Shown: positions 11,989-23,493 of the stretch, one piece after another
Layout of the letters: every line of letters starts with the position of its first letter
Position numbering within the stretch: position 1 is the stretch's first letter
DNA from: Protostelium mycophagum
Taxonomy: Eukaryota > Evosea > Variosea > Protosteliida > Protosteliaceae
NCBI GenBank assembly: GCA_002081555.1
Contig: MZNV01001529.1
Location: 1 to 64,000, forward strand
Reading direction: 5' to 3'
DNA length: 64,000 nucleotides
Program-made: the position numbers and the translations under genes
The notes under the pieces: model-generated
The model's input: only the letters and a program-made list of their open reading frames with translations
Databases searched by the model: none
Told to the model about the DNA's origin: nothing

Positions 11989-13793
11989 TTATTTTTCGAC
12001 GAAGATTCCGTCGAGGTAATTGTGGACGTCCGCAGCCTCGCCGACAAAACCAACATAGAGGTCGGGCCTGACGATGACCGTCTTTTTGTCTGAAAATAGC
12101 CCCCGGTCTGCCCCCTCCACGCTGAACGTTCTGTGAAATTTCTGTGAATCTTTCTCCGACTTTTCTGGCGAATCTTCAGGGAAAATTCGCCACAGTTCCA
12201 CGTGGCCTGTTGCTTGGGCTGGTATTGAGGGGGTGTCATCGGTTACAAGTACCACGAATTTTCCGTAGGGAAAGATGGAGGAATAAATACGGCCCGAGGG
12301 TCCTTGGTCCTCGGATTTGAGTTGTAGTTCTGGGCATCTCTTTCCCGCCAAAAAATCACCCGTAGAACTTCCTTGTACGGTGACCGTCTGGGTGGGATAC
12401 GTAACTCCAGCTCCTAGACTTTTCAACGAAAATTCACGTGTTGTAGACGAGAAAAATCGGGGAAAATTCTGACCTGTGATGTAATTGGCGTTTTGTTCGA
12501 TGATTGAGACGTATTCTGCCGCGGTTTTAATGGTGCTTCTGACGAGTTTTGCGGCCACGTCGATGACGTTCTTCGCGCTGTGCAACCTCTCGTCCTCGTA
12601 TGACGTCACGATCTTCCCGCCAAAACCCTTGCATGCTAAATTTAGCCTCCAAGCGAGGGCGAAGCCGTCTGCGATTCCGGTGTTAAGACCTTGACCCCCA
12701 TTTACAGAATGTACATGTGCCGCATCTCCCGCCAAAATGATCCTCTTTGACTCTGAGAAATACGTCGACGCCACCCTCTCCTTCACTGTACAAGGGTCAT
12801 CCTCCGTAAAAAACGTCCCGTTGTAGACGCACCCTCAAATGTACTGAACCATTCCACCTCGGGGAAATCTATGCGGTGGGGGGCGAGGAACTTCTTTATC
12901 TCATGTTGTGTTCGTTCCAGAGTGATTTCACCATCCAAAAGCACATAGAACCTCGCCATATCCCTCTCTCTGTATCATTATTATCGATTATAATTTATAT
13001 TTATGGGGTTTTACAGCGTTGTAGACGAGCTCATACCTGGGGATCCAAGAGATTCTCGCTTGGCCTTCGTGCTGGAAGGTGATGATCTCGGGGCACACGG
13101 GGAAATCAGTGTCTAAAAATGCATCCATGACCGCCCACACCATCTCCGGTTTGGTTCCTTCGAAGTTGATCTTTAATGTATTTCTCACAAAGGATCGAGC
13201 ACCATCTGCACCGACCAAAAAGGAAGTCTCTATCTCCTCCCCTTCTTTCGTGATCACTTTGATATGATCCTTGCCATCCTCCATATGTTGGACCGAGGTG
13301 TTGAATCTGATCTGGATGTCTAAATGTTCGGACAGAACTCGTTCCACGTCGGGTTGGCCGAGCATGAGGAAGTTTGGATATGATGAAGTGGTGAGAGCTG
13401 TCCACCATTTAGATTGTCTGGAAGTGAATTGCCCGGCTTCAAATGTGGAACTCGCTGTTTTGGTCAGAGGACACTTTAAGAGGATGAGATTACTGTTGCA
13501 GGGAAGACCGATGGGAAGCATGTCTTTAAGAACACCGATAACGTCCATCATTTCTTGTGTTCTACTATTCATGGCATCTGCACGACCCACCTTCAGGGAA
13601 TTGGCAGCTTGATCTATCCAAACCTCAGCATCCCGACCACTGACATTACTGACCTAAAATGCAAACAGATAGACCCAATCTCCTGCACAGGAGAGCCGTT
13701 GTAAGTCCTGTCGGGCCAGCTTTTCACTTCAGCTCCACCTCTTAACACCCTCTCACCTCCAATGATGGTCACGTCGTATCTCATCTTGGTCAT
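11989..13793 (-). CDS. group A FAD-dependent aromatic monooxygenase
   Basis: Resembles phenol 2-monooxygenase / TfdB-type hydroxylases, which use NAD(P)H, FAD and O2 to hydroxylate aromatic rings. Seen in order: MTKMRYDVTIIGG at the start, DQAANSLKVGRADAM with NSRTQEMM, the DG motif SFLVGADGARSFVRNTL, the GD motif IILAGDAAHVHSVNGGQG, and a C-terminal thioredoxin-like domain (GDFLAGKRCPEL to VRPDLYVGFVG). Length is near the usual size. Odd: the exon joining VTIIGG to the next segment is unclear, and I could not recover a normal GxGxxG loop between 13640 and 13760. Either an exon was missed or the first Rossmann loop is altered. The gene is head-to-head with the isocyanide synthase (223 bp between starts), suggesting a shared pathway. 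Confidence 0.85.
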
Positions 13794-14016
13794 CTTGTTC
13801 TCTGATTTGTGTGATGTTGCGCAATCACCCTCGTGTTCAAGAACCTTCCGTCGTCAAGAATTTGTCTTCTTCTCGCGAAATGGGAATGTCACGTGATCTG
13901 AGATTTCAGACTTTGACGGGTTTGGTGTGGTCACCATGGACACGGAAGGTTCTCGGATGTGTTGAGGATGAGCAGCAAGAAATTAGACAACAAATCATCA
14001 CAACACAGACGACAAC
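13794..14016. promoter_or_regulatory. bidirectional promoter, monooxygenase / isocyanide synthase
   Basis: 223 bp between divergent starts. It includes a CACGTGATC E-box-like core near 13891. Co-regulation is inferred from the spacing. Confidence 0.45.
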
Positions 14017-16026
14017 ATGGTTCAAGAGCACAATTTAGAATCTCTGACAGAAAAGGTTCTTGATGTTCTTCACAAGTACACTTTACCGGTACCAGAAGGA
14101 ACAACAGATCGCAGAAGTGAAGGAAGAGACCTCTTTCGACCAATCGTGAATAATGCCATCTCATCTGAAGAGCCCATACCACTCATATTGCCCGCGTTTG
14201 CATTTAAAGCACCCAACACCAAAGAAAAGACGCTCGGCACACTACCAGACAAAGCAGAAGAATTGTCACTTTTTCATTTGAACGGACTATGCAAAGCCAT
14301 CGGTGATGTCTATCAGACGGGGGCACGACTCACCATCATAAGTGACGGACTCGTCTACGGAGGTAATGTCTACCAATAAATCAACATCAACTGATTTCTA
14401 ATCAGATCTGCTTGGTATCAGCGAAGATGATGCCTGGGAGTACGGACAGGCTCTTCGCTCCCTCCTAAAAACTAAAGACTTGGAACACATTTCTTTCTCC
14501 AGAGTCCAAGATCTTCTGGGCCAGGCTATAGAGGAGCCCCAAAATAAGGAGATGAATCGTGCTACCATCTCTCAGCTTAGAGACGTTCTGATCAGAGATC
14601 ACCTGCCTCAGGACTATAATGTAGAGGAGGTCATCACAAAAGAGGAAGACCAGAGAGTTACCTTTCAAGGATTTTGTAGAGTTGTCAGTAAGGACTTACC
14701 AAACGAGAAAGATGCAGAAGCTGTTGCCAAGAAGATGATGCAACGTCTGAAGGTGATGAAGATGATCTCATTGCGATTCTGAAGGTAAACAGGCCTTCGG
14801 TAATGCCATCGCCAAAGCTTATCCCAACACGATCAGACTGTCCATCCATCCTTCATCCGGTGCTTCTAAATATAGCATCTCCCTCATCAACTCCCCCCAG
14901 TCCACCGTGATCACCCCCTGGCACGGGGCTGCTTGTTGTTATTTAGACGGTCGCATTGAAATAGGACACAGAAGCTCCTATGACCACGACCCCACATTCG
15001 AACTGGTTCTTCAGAACGGCAGACCGTCACATTTCCGGGAAAAATCAGTTTTATACGAATGGGAAACCCCCGTCGACATCAACCCCCTGTACCCTTGTGG
15101 GCTGATCATCACCCCCACATGTACAGATGACTTCAAGAATGTCGACATGCAGAAGCTAAGATCTCTCGCGGAATGGAATTCTCCGGTAGTTCTACGTGGA
15201 TTTTCGGGCACAAAAGACCGCGAACTCTACCTGCAAAAAGCGCGGGAAATGGGCCCCACCCAATCTTGGATTTTCGGTGAAATATTGGAATTAATGGACA
15301 AGGGTTCAGACACCGCCGGTCTCAACAACGTCCTGAGGTACTATTTTTAGCTCATTTTTGTACTATTTTCAGCTCATTTTTGTACTATTTTTAGCTCATT
15401 ATTGTATTATTTTTGGCTCATTATTGTGCAGTGCGGAGCCGATGCCTTTTCATTTCGATGGGATGTTTAAAACCACCAAAATTGTAGATGAACGCGGGGA
15501 GAGGACTGTTCCACAACCCCCCAAGTACTTCGAATTTTCCCGCCAAATTTTTTTAATCATTTTTAGGTTTCAATTCTTTGTGAGCATAACCCCCTCGCCG
15601 AAAAATACTGGATTGACTTTGTTCTCGCCTTCCCGCCTTGTCTTCCAGTACCTTCCTGTCGACATAACTGTCGACGACCTGTCTACAACGACATGGAAAT
15701 GCTCCACAACCGCCTTCAACAACGCCACGCTGACCAATTTGGACCTGATCACGAGACACCCCCATCTACAATTCCCCTGCCTCAGGTTCCATGAACACTG
15801 GCCACAAGAGAAGACCAAGTTTGACCCCACGTGGATCGAGATTGAAAATTCACGGAAAGATCTGACAGAGATCTTGAAAGATCTGTTGTACGACAGGAGA
15901 GTCTGCTACTACCACGCTTGGAACGAGGGAGATGCGCTCATCAGCGACAATGTGTCGATGATGCACACAAGGACGGAGTTTCTGGCCGGATGTGACAGAT
16001 ACATGAGGAGAATACACGTGAATTAA
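14017..16026 (+). CDS. isocyanide synthase fused to Fe(II)/2-oxoglutarate dioxygenase
   Basis: N-terminal half matches the DIT1/PvcA (IsnA) family, which turns the alpha-amine of an aromatic amino acid into an isonitrile using ribulose-5-phosphate. Visible signatures: RDLFRPIV near the start, LPAFAFKAPN, LGTLPDKAEELSLFHL, LTIISDGLVYG followed by DLLGISEDDAWEYG, and IRLSIHPS. The C-terminal half is TauD/TfdA-like, with the metal site HFDG in PMPFHFDGMFK and the distal His in DNVSMMHTRTEF. In bacteria these activities are separate adjacent genes (PvcA/PvcB, IsnA/IsnB); fused forms are known in fungi. Start at 14017 (MVQEHNLESL) fits the family N-terminus. Introns include one of 40 nt and one made of tandem repeats. 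Substrate (Trp or Tyr) cannot be told from sequence alone. Confidence 0.88.
15338..15431 (+). repeat. intron made of four 22-bp tandem repeats
   Basis: Units at 15338-15359, 15360-15381, 15382-15403 and 15404-15425, then gtgcag. Each unit starts like a donor (gtact or gtatt) and carries an internal tttttag, ttttcag, tttttag or tttttgg, so potential acceptors repeat every 22 bp. The frame requires the last gtgcag to be used. Confidence 0.85.
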
Positions 16027-16069
16027 GCTGAAAGAAATAAATGTATAAACTCGCATTCAGAAAAGATGT

Positions 16070-19000
16070 TTAATAGAATTCGTTCCTCATCGAGGCAGGG
16101 GCCACCTTTCTGTCTTTCAATTGCGCAAGCACTTGTGTTGCGGTCGGCCTCTCATACGGTGTTGGGGCGAAACAGTTTGTCAGGATCGCCACAACCCTCT
16201 GTGGCCATTCCGGGGCGGGTGTGAGGCCGCCTCCTTGTTTCACAAAGTCGACAACCTGTGTACATTCAATTTTTTAATTTATAAGCATGAAGGGTTACCT
16301 GTTTGTTGGTGTACTCAACAAACGGGGTTATGCCCTGGCTTTGAATTTCCCTGAAAAACTCAGCGATGATATTTCACAGTGGACAAACCAGAATACAACG
16401 CCAAAAGACCACATAACAGCAGCCTGGGTCCATGTCTGGTGGTTCAATATCTCAGGTGCGTACCATCTACAACGTTAGAAATGACCTTGTAAAGAAGGTA
16501 TACCTGACCACACTGCTGTTCACTTCGGTGTCGACCTTGTTTTCGCAGGTCGCGCTGGGGAACACGTCGCTGAAACTTCCAATCTTCGCCAAGAAATTTC
16601 CGGCCGCATCTTGCTTCACCAAAATTGCACGGGAGGTGAGACAAGTGTGGATCATGGATTGACGTTCTAGATATTCGAGACCACAGATGATGTCGGTGCT
16701 TAGACTCTGTTTGGCGGCGTCGGCAAGGTCATTGGCTCTCAACACCTTCAAGAATCATTTGATGAACCTCTTCAGAATCCCTACATCTGCGAGGTTTCCG
16801 CAAGGCATCAGCTCGGTCACCATGTACACTGTGGTGCTGTCATAGTAGTTTCCAAACAAAGGCATGATGTTGATGTGCTGCATCTTGCTGGAGATGAGAG
16901 CATCCCTCTTGAAAGCTGTCAGGTCTCTCCCTGGCTCCAACTTCTTCAGGGTGATCTCAGTCAGACCGTGGGTCCCACGGTAAATCTTCAAATGTGAGTG
17001 GATACAAAAGTCGTTATCAGCATACCTCTCCATATCTGGAGGAGGCAAAGGGCTCTCCCACTGTGATTCCTGTCTGAATAACTGGTACTTCTGTATCTGT
17101 AATGACATCAGTTGGGACTACAGAAATGCCAAGTCTACCAGTTTTCTTTTTGGGCACATAGTTGCTGTCAGGTTTGATCATCGCTGGGTTCACAGAGGCA
17201 GCTCTGGTGTCTCTCTGAGGTCCGTCCAAGCTCTGCTGAGCTGGCGCCTTGTAGTTATTCTTCGACTCGGGAGGGGCGTATGCGGTGTAACCTGGTTGGT
17301 TTTCCAGTTCCAAACTTTGTGTGAACTGATTTTGTCCACCATTTCCGCGTTTGCGTTTATGAACTATGATAAGGCTATAGACGTCAGTAAATTGGGATTT
17401 GATATCTTAAACTGACATGATGAGGATGATCAAGAGGATGAGAAGGATGCCACCGACGATTGGGACAATGATGTAGACTAATCTGAGGTCAGAAACACCA
17501 CCACCTCCAACAACACCGGTTGTAGCGGGAGTGCTGGTTGGGCTTGCGGCTGTTGTTGCTGCCTGTTGGCCCACCGTGAAATCAGTCAAATGCGTGCTGA
17601 ACGAGTTAAAAATATTTCAGGTGAGTATCCTACCAGTTACAGCTGACGAATCCGTTGCCAACAGTTGTAGTGCATCCATCACTAGCGAAACTCTGTGTGG
17701 TGGTGTTGTAATAGAGACACACCAAAACTGTTCCAGGCGCTCTCTTACTTGTTGCCACAGGAATATTGATATTGATAGGGGTCGAACTTCCAGAGACAGA
17801 CACCGGATTGTTGTTGTCATCTAAGAAAGACAATCCGACAAGGTTGGCGACGATGCTGTTATTTCCGGGGTTCAAAGGCTGGAAAGACAGGGCATTGAAG
17901 AGGACTTTGGAGGCCGGGAATTGTTCGAAGACTGCAGCGGGCACCGCATAAGACTGTCCAGTCGCAAAGCCGAATCTGCAGCAATCAGTCTATATTTTTA
18001 CAGGAATTTTACTCTCTTACGTTGTAGAACCATCTTCAGATGGAGGTTGAGCTGTGATGGCGATCTTAGATGAGATGATGGTGAAATTGGTGATGTTCCC
18101 GGACAGTAAAGCGCTGACGATTGCTGGCGTCGAAGCGAGCACGTCAGACTCTGAAAGTTGATTGAAGATGACCTTTCCGAATGCGGGAGTGATTGGTTTT
18201 CCTGCAGCAACAGAAGTGAAGTTGCATATGCTGGCAAAGGTTCCATTTGTAGAAGGGAGTTGTAAGGTGGCTGTCGCGAGAGCGTCGCAGTACTTTGTGG
18301 GATCGGCCCCAGTAGCACCAGATTTTAAGAGATTGATAATGTCATTAAAATTATTCACCGCTGATGAGGTGTTGTTCAACTGCATGTGTCAGCTTGACAT
18401 CGCGTCCAACGATCACTCACATTGATGTTACTCAAATTGTTGAGTCCGCTGACCAATTGAGCTCCCGATAAGGTTAGAAACACAGTCACATCAACAGCAG
18501 CATATAATGGAACGTTGCACATCCATCCCGTCCCGGAATTATCCAATACCGCTTTTTCTCCAGCGTTCCATGGTTGACTACAATTTTCCCTGTAAGCACA
18601 GACGACACCTGTCAATGTTTACGATTTGAAATCTCGAAAAACCTCTTACCATCCAGATTTGCATCAGTGGTCGTTTGGGCGGGGACAAAAACAGTGGCAT
18701 TACTGAAGGCAGTCTCGCTTGTGAGAACAGTCGTAACACTGGTGGAGTTGGAAGTCGACAGAAGGTAATTCGAGGAGTTCTGATGGGCAATATCGAAGGA
18801 GTATTGTATGAGAACGAGCTTTTTGCAGGAATTACTCGTCACATTGGGGAAAGAGATGCCAGTGTTGCCAACGTTGACGGTGCTGCCGGAAAGTCTTATT
18901 TGTATAACTGAAAACTGCGTGGATCAGGGATGTATAAGAATAATAGATTACCTCGATGTTTGGGAAAGATAGCGATACACCAGATTCTCCACACTTCAAC

Positions 19001-22000
19001 GGGTAAGCGGTGATCATCATCTCCATAGCTTGTTCAATGTAGCTGGCGAGGGTCACATTTCCCGTCCAGTTGTTCAGCAGACTGTTAACAATCTGTGATG
19101 ACGTCACATGAAATACAGAAGAATCTCATTACGTCTGTGAGGGCGTATACAAACTGGTTGGAAGAGGGGATTGGATCTTCTATGTAATTTCCGAGTATAT
19201 CAAGTACGAATCGAGGAGAGAGGCCTTGCAAGTCAGGAGATGTCAAATAATCGACAATGGGCAGGGAATATTCAGTGTAACCAATGCTGCAAAGTTTAGT
19301 CTTCATCTTCAAGCGAGATAAAAACTCACGTGCTGTTCAATTGCCCCAATAGGTGCATCCTGTAGGTAGTGTTCAATTTGTTCGCCAAGAGTGCGTTCGC
19401 TGCAAAGCTCAAAGGCGTTATTGTCTGTGTGGAAAGTGCGAGTGGGGTCAATCCTGGTTGTGGCACATTTACAACTAAAGAAGTCCGAGTTGTGACATTG
19501 TAATTATCCTTCACAAGGGCGAGGACCGTAACGTTGTTCGAAGCCGCGATGTAAAGAGGATACTCGTTCTATGAATGCAACGTCAGATATTTCAAAGAAC
19601 TTTCTCGACTTACGGAGAAATCTCTGGAAGTTCCCAGGAAAAGATTGTACCCATTGGGTGTCCTCAGGTAGTAAGTTGCGACTACAGGAGTGTAGATCGG
19701 CTGAAAATTGGTGAATGACAAGCGGAAAGTGCCGGGATTCTTCAAGCTGGGGGAAGCCAGCACCTGTCCACCAGAAACACCACAGCTCGTCTTCAAAGTG
19801 AAAATCTCATATCCTTCAGAATATCAGAAATTGCAGCAATTTCTACATAAAACATGCACGCACCTGAAAGATTAGTCGCCGTAACGTCGAGCCTAACCCG
19901 GAAAGAACCACAAGACTTTAGGGCGTTTCGGTTGATGGATACTGTAGCATTGTTCTGTTGGTATAAGAAAAAAGGGTTCAACAGATCCGGAGATGACCAC
20001 GCGTAAGAGACCGAAGCAGGGGCTGATGACGGTACGGTGGAGGATAGGGAGAAGCTTACTCCCAGGGGGACGGGGTTGATGATTTCCGATGAGATTTTCA
20101 CGGGGATTACGCCCGCAACCAGACCCGCCGTCGCGTTCACGAATTCCACGGTGATAGAGTCCGAAGAAATGAGACCCCCATAGGATGCGGTTACGGTGAA
20201 GTTGTAGAATCCAATTTGCAATGTGTTGGCTGGGATAGTAATACTGACCCCCTCTGACAGAGTCAGAGGCTGTCCTGTTTGGTCCGAACACTTGTTCCCA
20301 TTAATCGAACAGTTCCAAGAGAATGTGAGTGCCCCGCCAAGATCCAGAGTGTACGAAGATGTGGCATCTAATTGGAGATTGTCTGCGACGGAGGCGCGAA
20401 TAGCAGAGCCTTGGGACAATATGATGACGGGAGGAGACGCCACTACCGCCAAGCTGTAGCTGGTATTCTGTTGATATCCGTTGGGATAAGAGATCGTGTG
20501 CACAAAAGTGTAATTCTGAAAGTGTCAGGTTGTAGAGGGCGTCAAAGAAACTAATATGGAATCCAATGAAATTTATCTGGAAACTCACATTTGGGGCCAG
20601 GGTATTTGCACCGGCTGTGTATTCGTCAGAGGACGATGCTTGCCATGCAGAAGAGTCATAATTTGGCTTGCAAGCGTCGTACAAAAAGGTCATCTTGAAC
20701 CCTGCATAGGTGACCACCTGGCCGACTGGTCCTAAACCGTTGACGTCAATAGAGAAACCGCTGTACTCCGGCACCACGACAACGATGCTACCACGGAAAC
20801 CGGGTTGACCCGATTGAACCACTGAAAACGTGAAATTTCCAGGATTGAGGAGGCTTTGTGGGAAATGCAGGACGGAACCATTCAGATAATCATTCGGATT
20901 GTAGATGTCCGGTGATACAGACCAGGTGATCGCGCCTTGAGAGGGGTCGAGAGGAGCGGTGATGAGGACATCCGAACAGTAAGAGGGGGTCGTGGCTGTC
21001 AAAGTGGTGGGGAATGGAATGGCTGTGGTAGTCTGCACCTCAGTTGAGCTCTGAAACTGCGTGGAAGAATATGCCTGTGAGATTCAGAAGAATTTTGGAA
21101 GATTTTTTTGTACCATCGTGCTGGTCTCGGCTTCTGTGGTTGTCTGCAATACCGTGGAGGTGTCAAACTCGCTGGAAGTTGCGAAAACAGAGCTCGTCTG
21201 CTGCTCTGTCGAGGTCTCCTCTACCGATGTGGTCTGTGCGGCTGAAGTAGATTGTGCTTCGGTTGATGTCTCAGCTTCGGTCGTTGTGGCGGCCTCAGAG
21301 GACGTCTGTGCCATCGTTGTGTAGACATTAGTGGTGAGATCTGCGACCGTCGATGTCTCAGCTTCTGATGTGGTCTGCTCCACGCTGGTGGTTTCTGCAA
21401 CTGATGTGGTCTCGGCTACAGTTGATGTCTGATCGACTGTGGTAAGAATGTTGGTTGTTGAGAAAGCAGCTGTCGTTGTTTCAGCTTCAGTGGATGTGGC
21501 GGCGGCTGTTGATGTCTGTGCCACGCTTGTGGTCTGTTGTTCGGTTGATGAATAGGCCTGTGTGGATGTCTCAGCCTGTGTGGATGTCTCAGCCTGTGTG
21601 GATGTTTCGGCCACTGTAGATGTTTCGGCCTCTGTTGTCGTATATGCTACCGAAGTGGTGGCAGCCTCTGTAGTCGAGAATACAACTGTGGATGTCTCTT
21701 GTTCAGAAGTGGTAGCAGCCTCTGTAGTCGAGAATACAACTGTGGATGTCCACTGTTCGGTGCTTTCAGCCACTGTAGTAGACTCAACAACTGTAGTTGT
21801 GTCAGCCACTGTGGTAGACTGAGCAATTGTAGTGGAGCCAGCCACTGTGGTAGACTGAGCAATTGTAGTAGACTCAGCAATCGTAGTGGAGCCAGCCACT
21901 GTGGTAGACTCAGCAATTGTGGTAGACTCAAAAACTGTAGTTGTGTCTTCTACTGTTGTTGTCTCTTGTGATAAGGTCTGCCCACAAAAGAGCACTAAGA

Positions 22001-22028
22001 GAAAGAGCAGCCAAGCCGAGATCCTCAT
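16070..22028 (-). CDS. receptor pseudokinase: stalk, REJ-like region, GPS, TM, tyrosine-kinase-like domain
   Basis: Start at 22028 gives a signal peptide (MRISAWLLFLLVLFCGQ). A Thr/Ser stalk of several hundred residues follows, then beta-rich REJ/PKD-like domains (CSINGNKCSD, SVSYAWSSP). Next comes a GPS site with paired cysteines (CLYYNTT, DGC, then SCNCTHLTDFTVG across an intron), where HL|T is the canonical self-cleavage point. One TM helix (VYIIVPIVGGILLILLIILI) leads to a juxtamembrane tail with tyrosines. The kinase fold is tyrosine-kinase-like: VGEPFASSRYGEIYRG loop, ITLKK lysine, MWSFGVVFW, SQGITPFVEYTNKQVVDFVKQGG, ERPTATQVLAQL. The catalytic loop reads HTCLTSRAIL instead of HRDLxxxN, and DFG reads SFS, so catalysis should be lost. 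Likely a signalling scaffold triggered by ligand or GPS cleavage. About 20 short introns. Confidence 0.82.
21095..21960 (-). repeat. Thr/Ser-rich codon repeat encoding the receptor stalk
   Basis: Degenerate units of about 18-21 bp encoding variants of STTVAES and TSTEAET. It should be heavily O-glycosylated and could vary in length between alleles. Long open frames on the opposite strand here are a by-product of the repeat. Confidence 0.75.
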
Positions 22029-22179
22029 GATGAAGCTGATCCGACAACCAATCGCACTTTTTTTATCCGATGCGTAATACGTAATCCGTTCTGGTCTACA
22101 CCGCTGTAAGTTGTCACATCTCGAAGTGCTCAAGTCGCAGCGGTCATATTTCGAAAGGTGCACCCATTTTATTTCAACT

Positions 22180-23493
22180 TTAGATGGGGTAATGTCCGTA
22201 TTTCCGGCGGACAATCAATCTCACAAAGTTGAAGCCATAAGTCAGACCAGTGATGAACAAGATGGCCAGACCCCTGTTCTGTGTGTCAACAGGTTTCGTT
22301 GTAGTTACAGTTGTAGATGGAGGTTTACCTTCTGATCCACGGGTTATCCACCCAAAAGACAACAGTGTTGAGGCCAACGATCAAGAGTCCCAAACCACAG
22401 ACTGAAAAGTCAAAGAAAAATATGGTATAATTCGGTGAAAATTCGTGGAAAATTTGTGGATACAGAGTGAGGCCATGATATAACCCTCTACAACGAATTG
22501 TTCTCTTGCGCTTGGGTAGAAGTACATGATTCCCTCGTGGTTATAATGCCAAAAAGGGGCACCACGAATGGCGTTGTAGATTGTTCCAGACATGACGATG
22601 GCGAAGACAGACTACGATTTTCAGATCCCTCTACAACGATGTAGAACTCACCAGTGCGGCGGCGTACCAGAGCATGGGATCCTTTCTTTTTTGGTAAACT
22701 TTTGGGACTAAAGAGGCAACCATGAGGACGATGAACCCAATGAGTATCTCTTTCGAGTATTTTTCATATACAGGAATATACATGATCTGTCATCAGTTTT
22801 TGACAATCATGATGAATCAGACTCACTGTGACTTTAGATTGTCTGGCGATCCAATCAGAGATATCATATGGTGTCATTCCTTGTGCAATTCCTGGAAAAT
22901 GATTCGACTTGATTTCTTGTCCTGTAGAGGGTTTGTTGCTGGGTGGGATCTCAATGATCTGAGGAACTGTCTCTAATTTGGCCTGAACTCATTCAGAAAG
23001 GTATTGTACACATTATAAATGTGATCATTAAATGGGACATGAGAACACACCTGCATAGCGGCCTCTGTGCAGTCAGGAATGTCACATCGAGCAAAAAAGA
23101 TGGGATTTGATTTGAAAGCTGCAGATTCGTAACCGTTTCTTCCCATTGAATTTCTGTATGTTCTAAAAACTCGCTGAAATTGTGGCTCCACCACCCTAAG
23201 TATTCAGTCATGTCTTTCGGGCTTGAAACGTGTTCATATGATGAATCATGATCTTACTTGCAAAATTCGCAGTTGAATTTCTTTCCATTCGATCCAAAAT
23301 ATACATAGAGTGAATAATTACGAGCGTCGTGTGCCACATTCTGTAATGCCTTGCTGTTTAAAGACAGCAGAGCTCCTCCTGCATTTTTGTTGATCATCTT
23401 CTGCCACCGAGATTCAGCTGAATGGGCAGGCATGAAAAACAAGGTCAAAAGACCTATCAACATAAAGAGGGTAGAGACCCTCATGAGAGACAT
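22180..23493 (-). CDS. oligosaccharyltransferase OST3/OST6 subunit (MAGT1/TUSC3 type)
   Basis: ER-membrane subunit of the oligosaccharyltransferase with thioredoxin-like oxidoreductase activity that helps glycosylate Cys-containing sites. Signal peptide at MSLMRVSTLFMLIGLLTLFF (start at 23493 preferred over an upstream ATG at 23619). Then RNYSLYVYFGSNGKKFNCEFC with the CxxC redox pair, FFARCDIPDC, a conserved VPQIIEIPPS, and four C-terminal TM segments, the last being GLAILFITGLTYGFNFV, ending KYGHYPI. This matches the family layout. Introns are short except near 22760-22840. It lies on the same strand as the receptor gene, whose ATG is about 150 bp beyond its stop. Confidence 0.85.

Noticed and set aside
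15338-15431. CRISPR-like or satellite array
   Set aside because: Head-to-tail 22-bp units with no spacers, exactly filling one eukaryotic intron.
16070-17100. Active receptor tyrosine kinase
   Set aside because: The catalytic Asp, its partner Asn, the HRD Arg and the DFG Asp are all replaced, although the fold is of tyrosine-kinase type.
21562-22077. Long plus-strand frames opposite the receptor stalk
   Set aside because: They are mirror frames of a codon-level repeat; composition (Val/Ser/Asp or Cys/Ser only) and the real minus-strand gene explain them.
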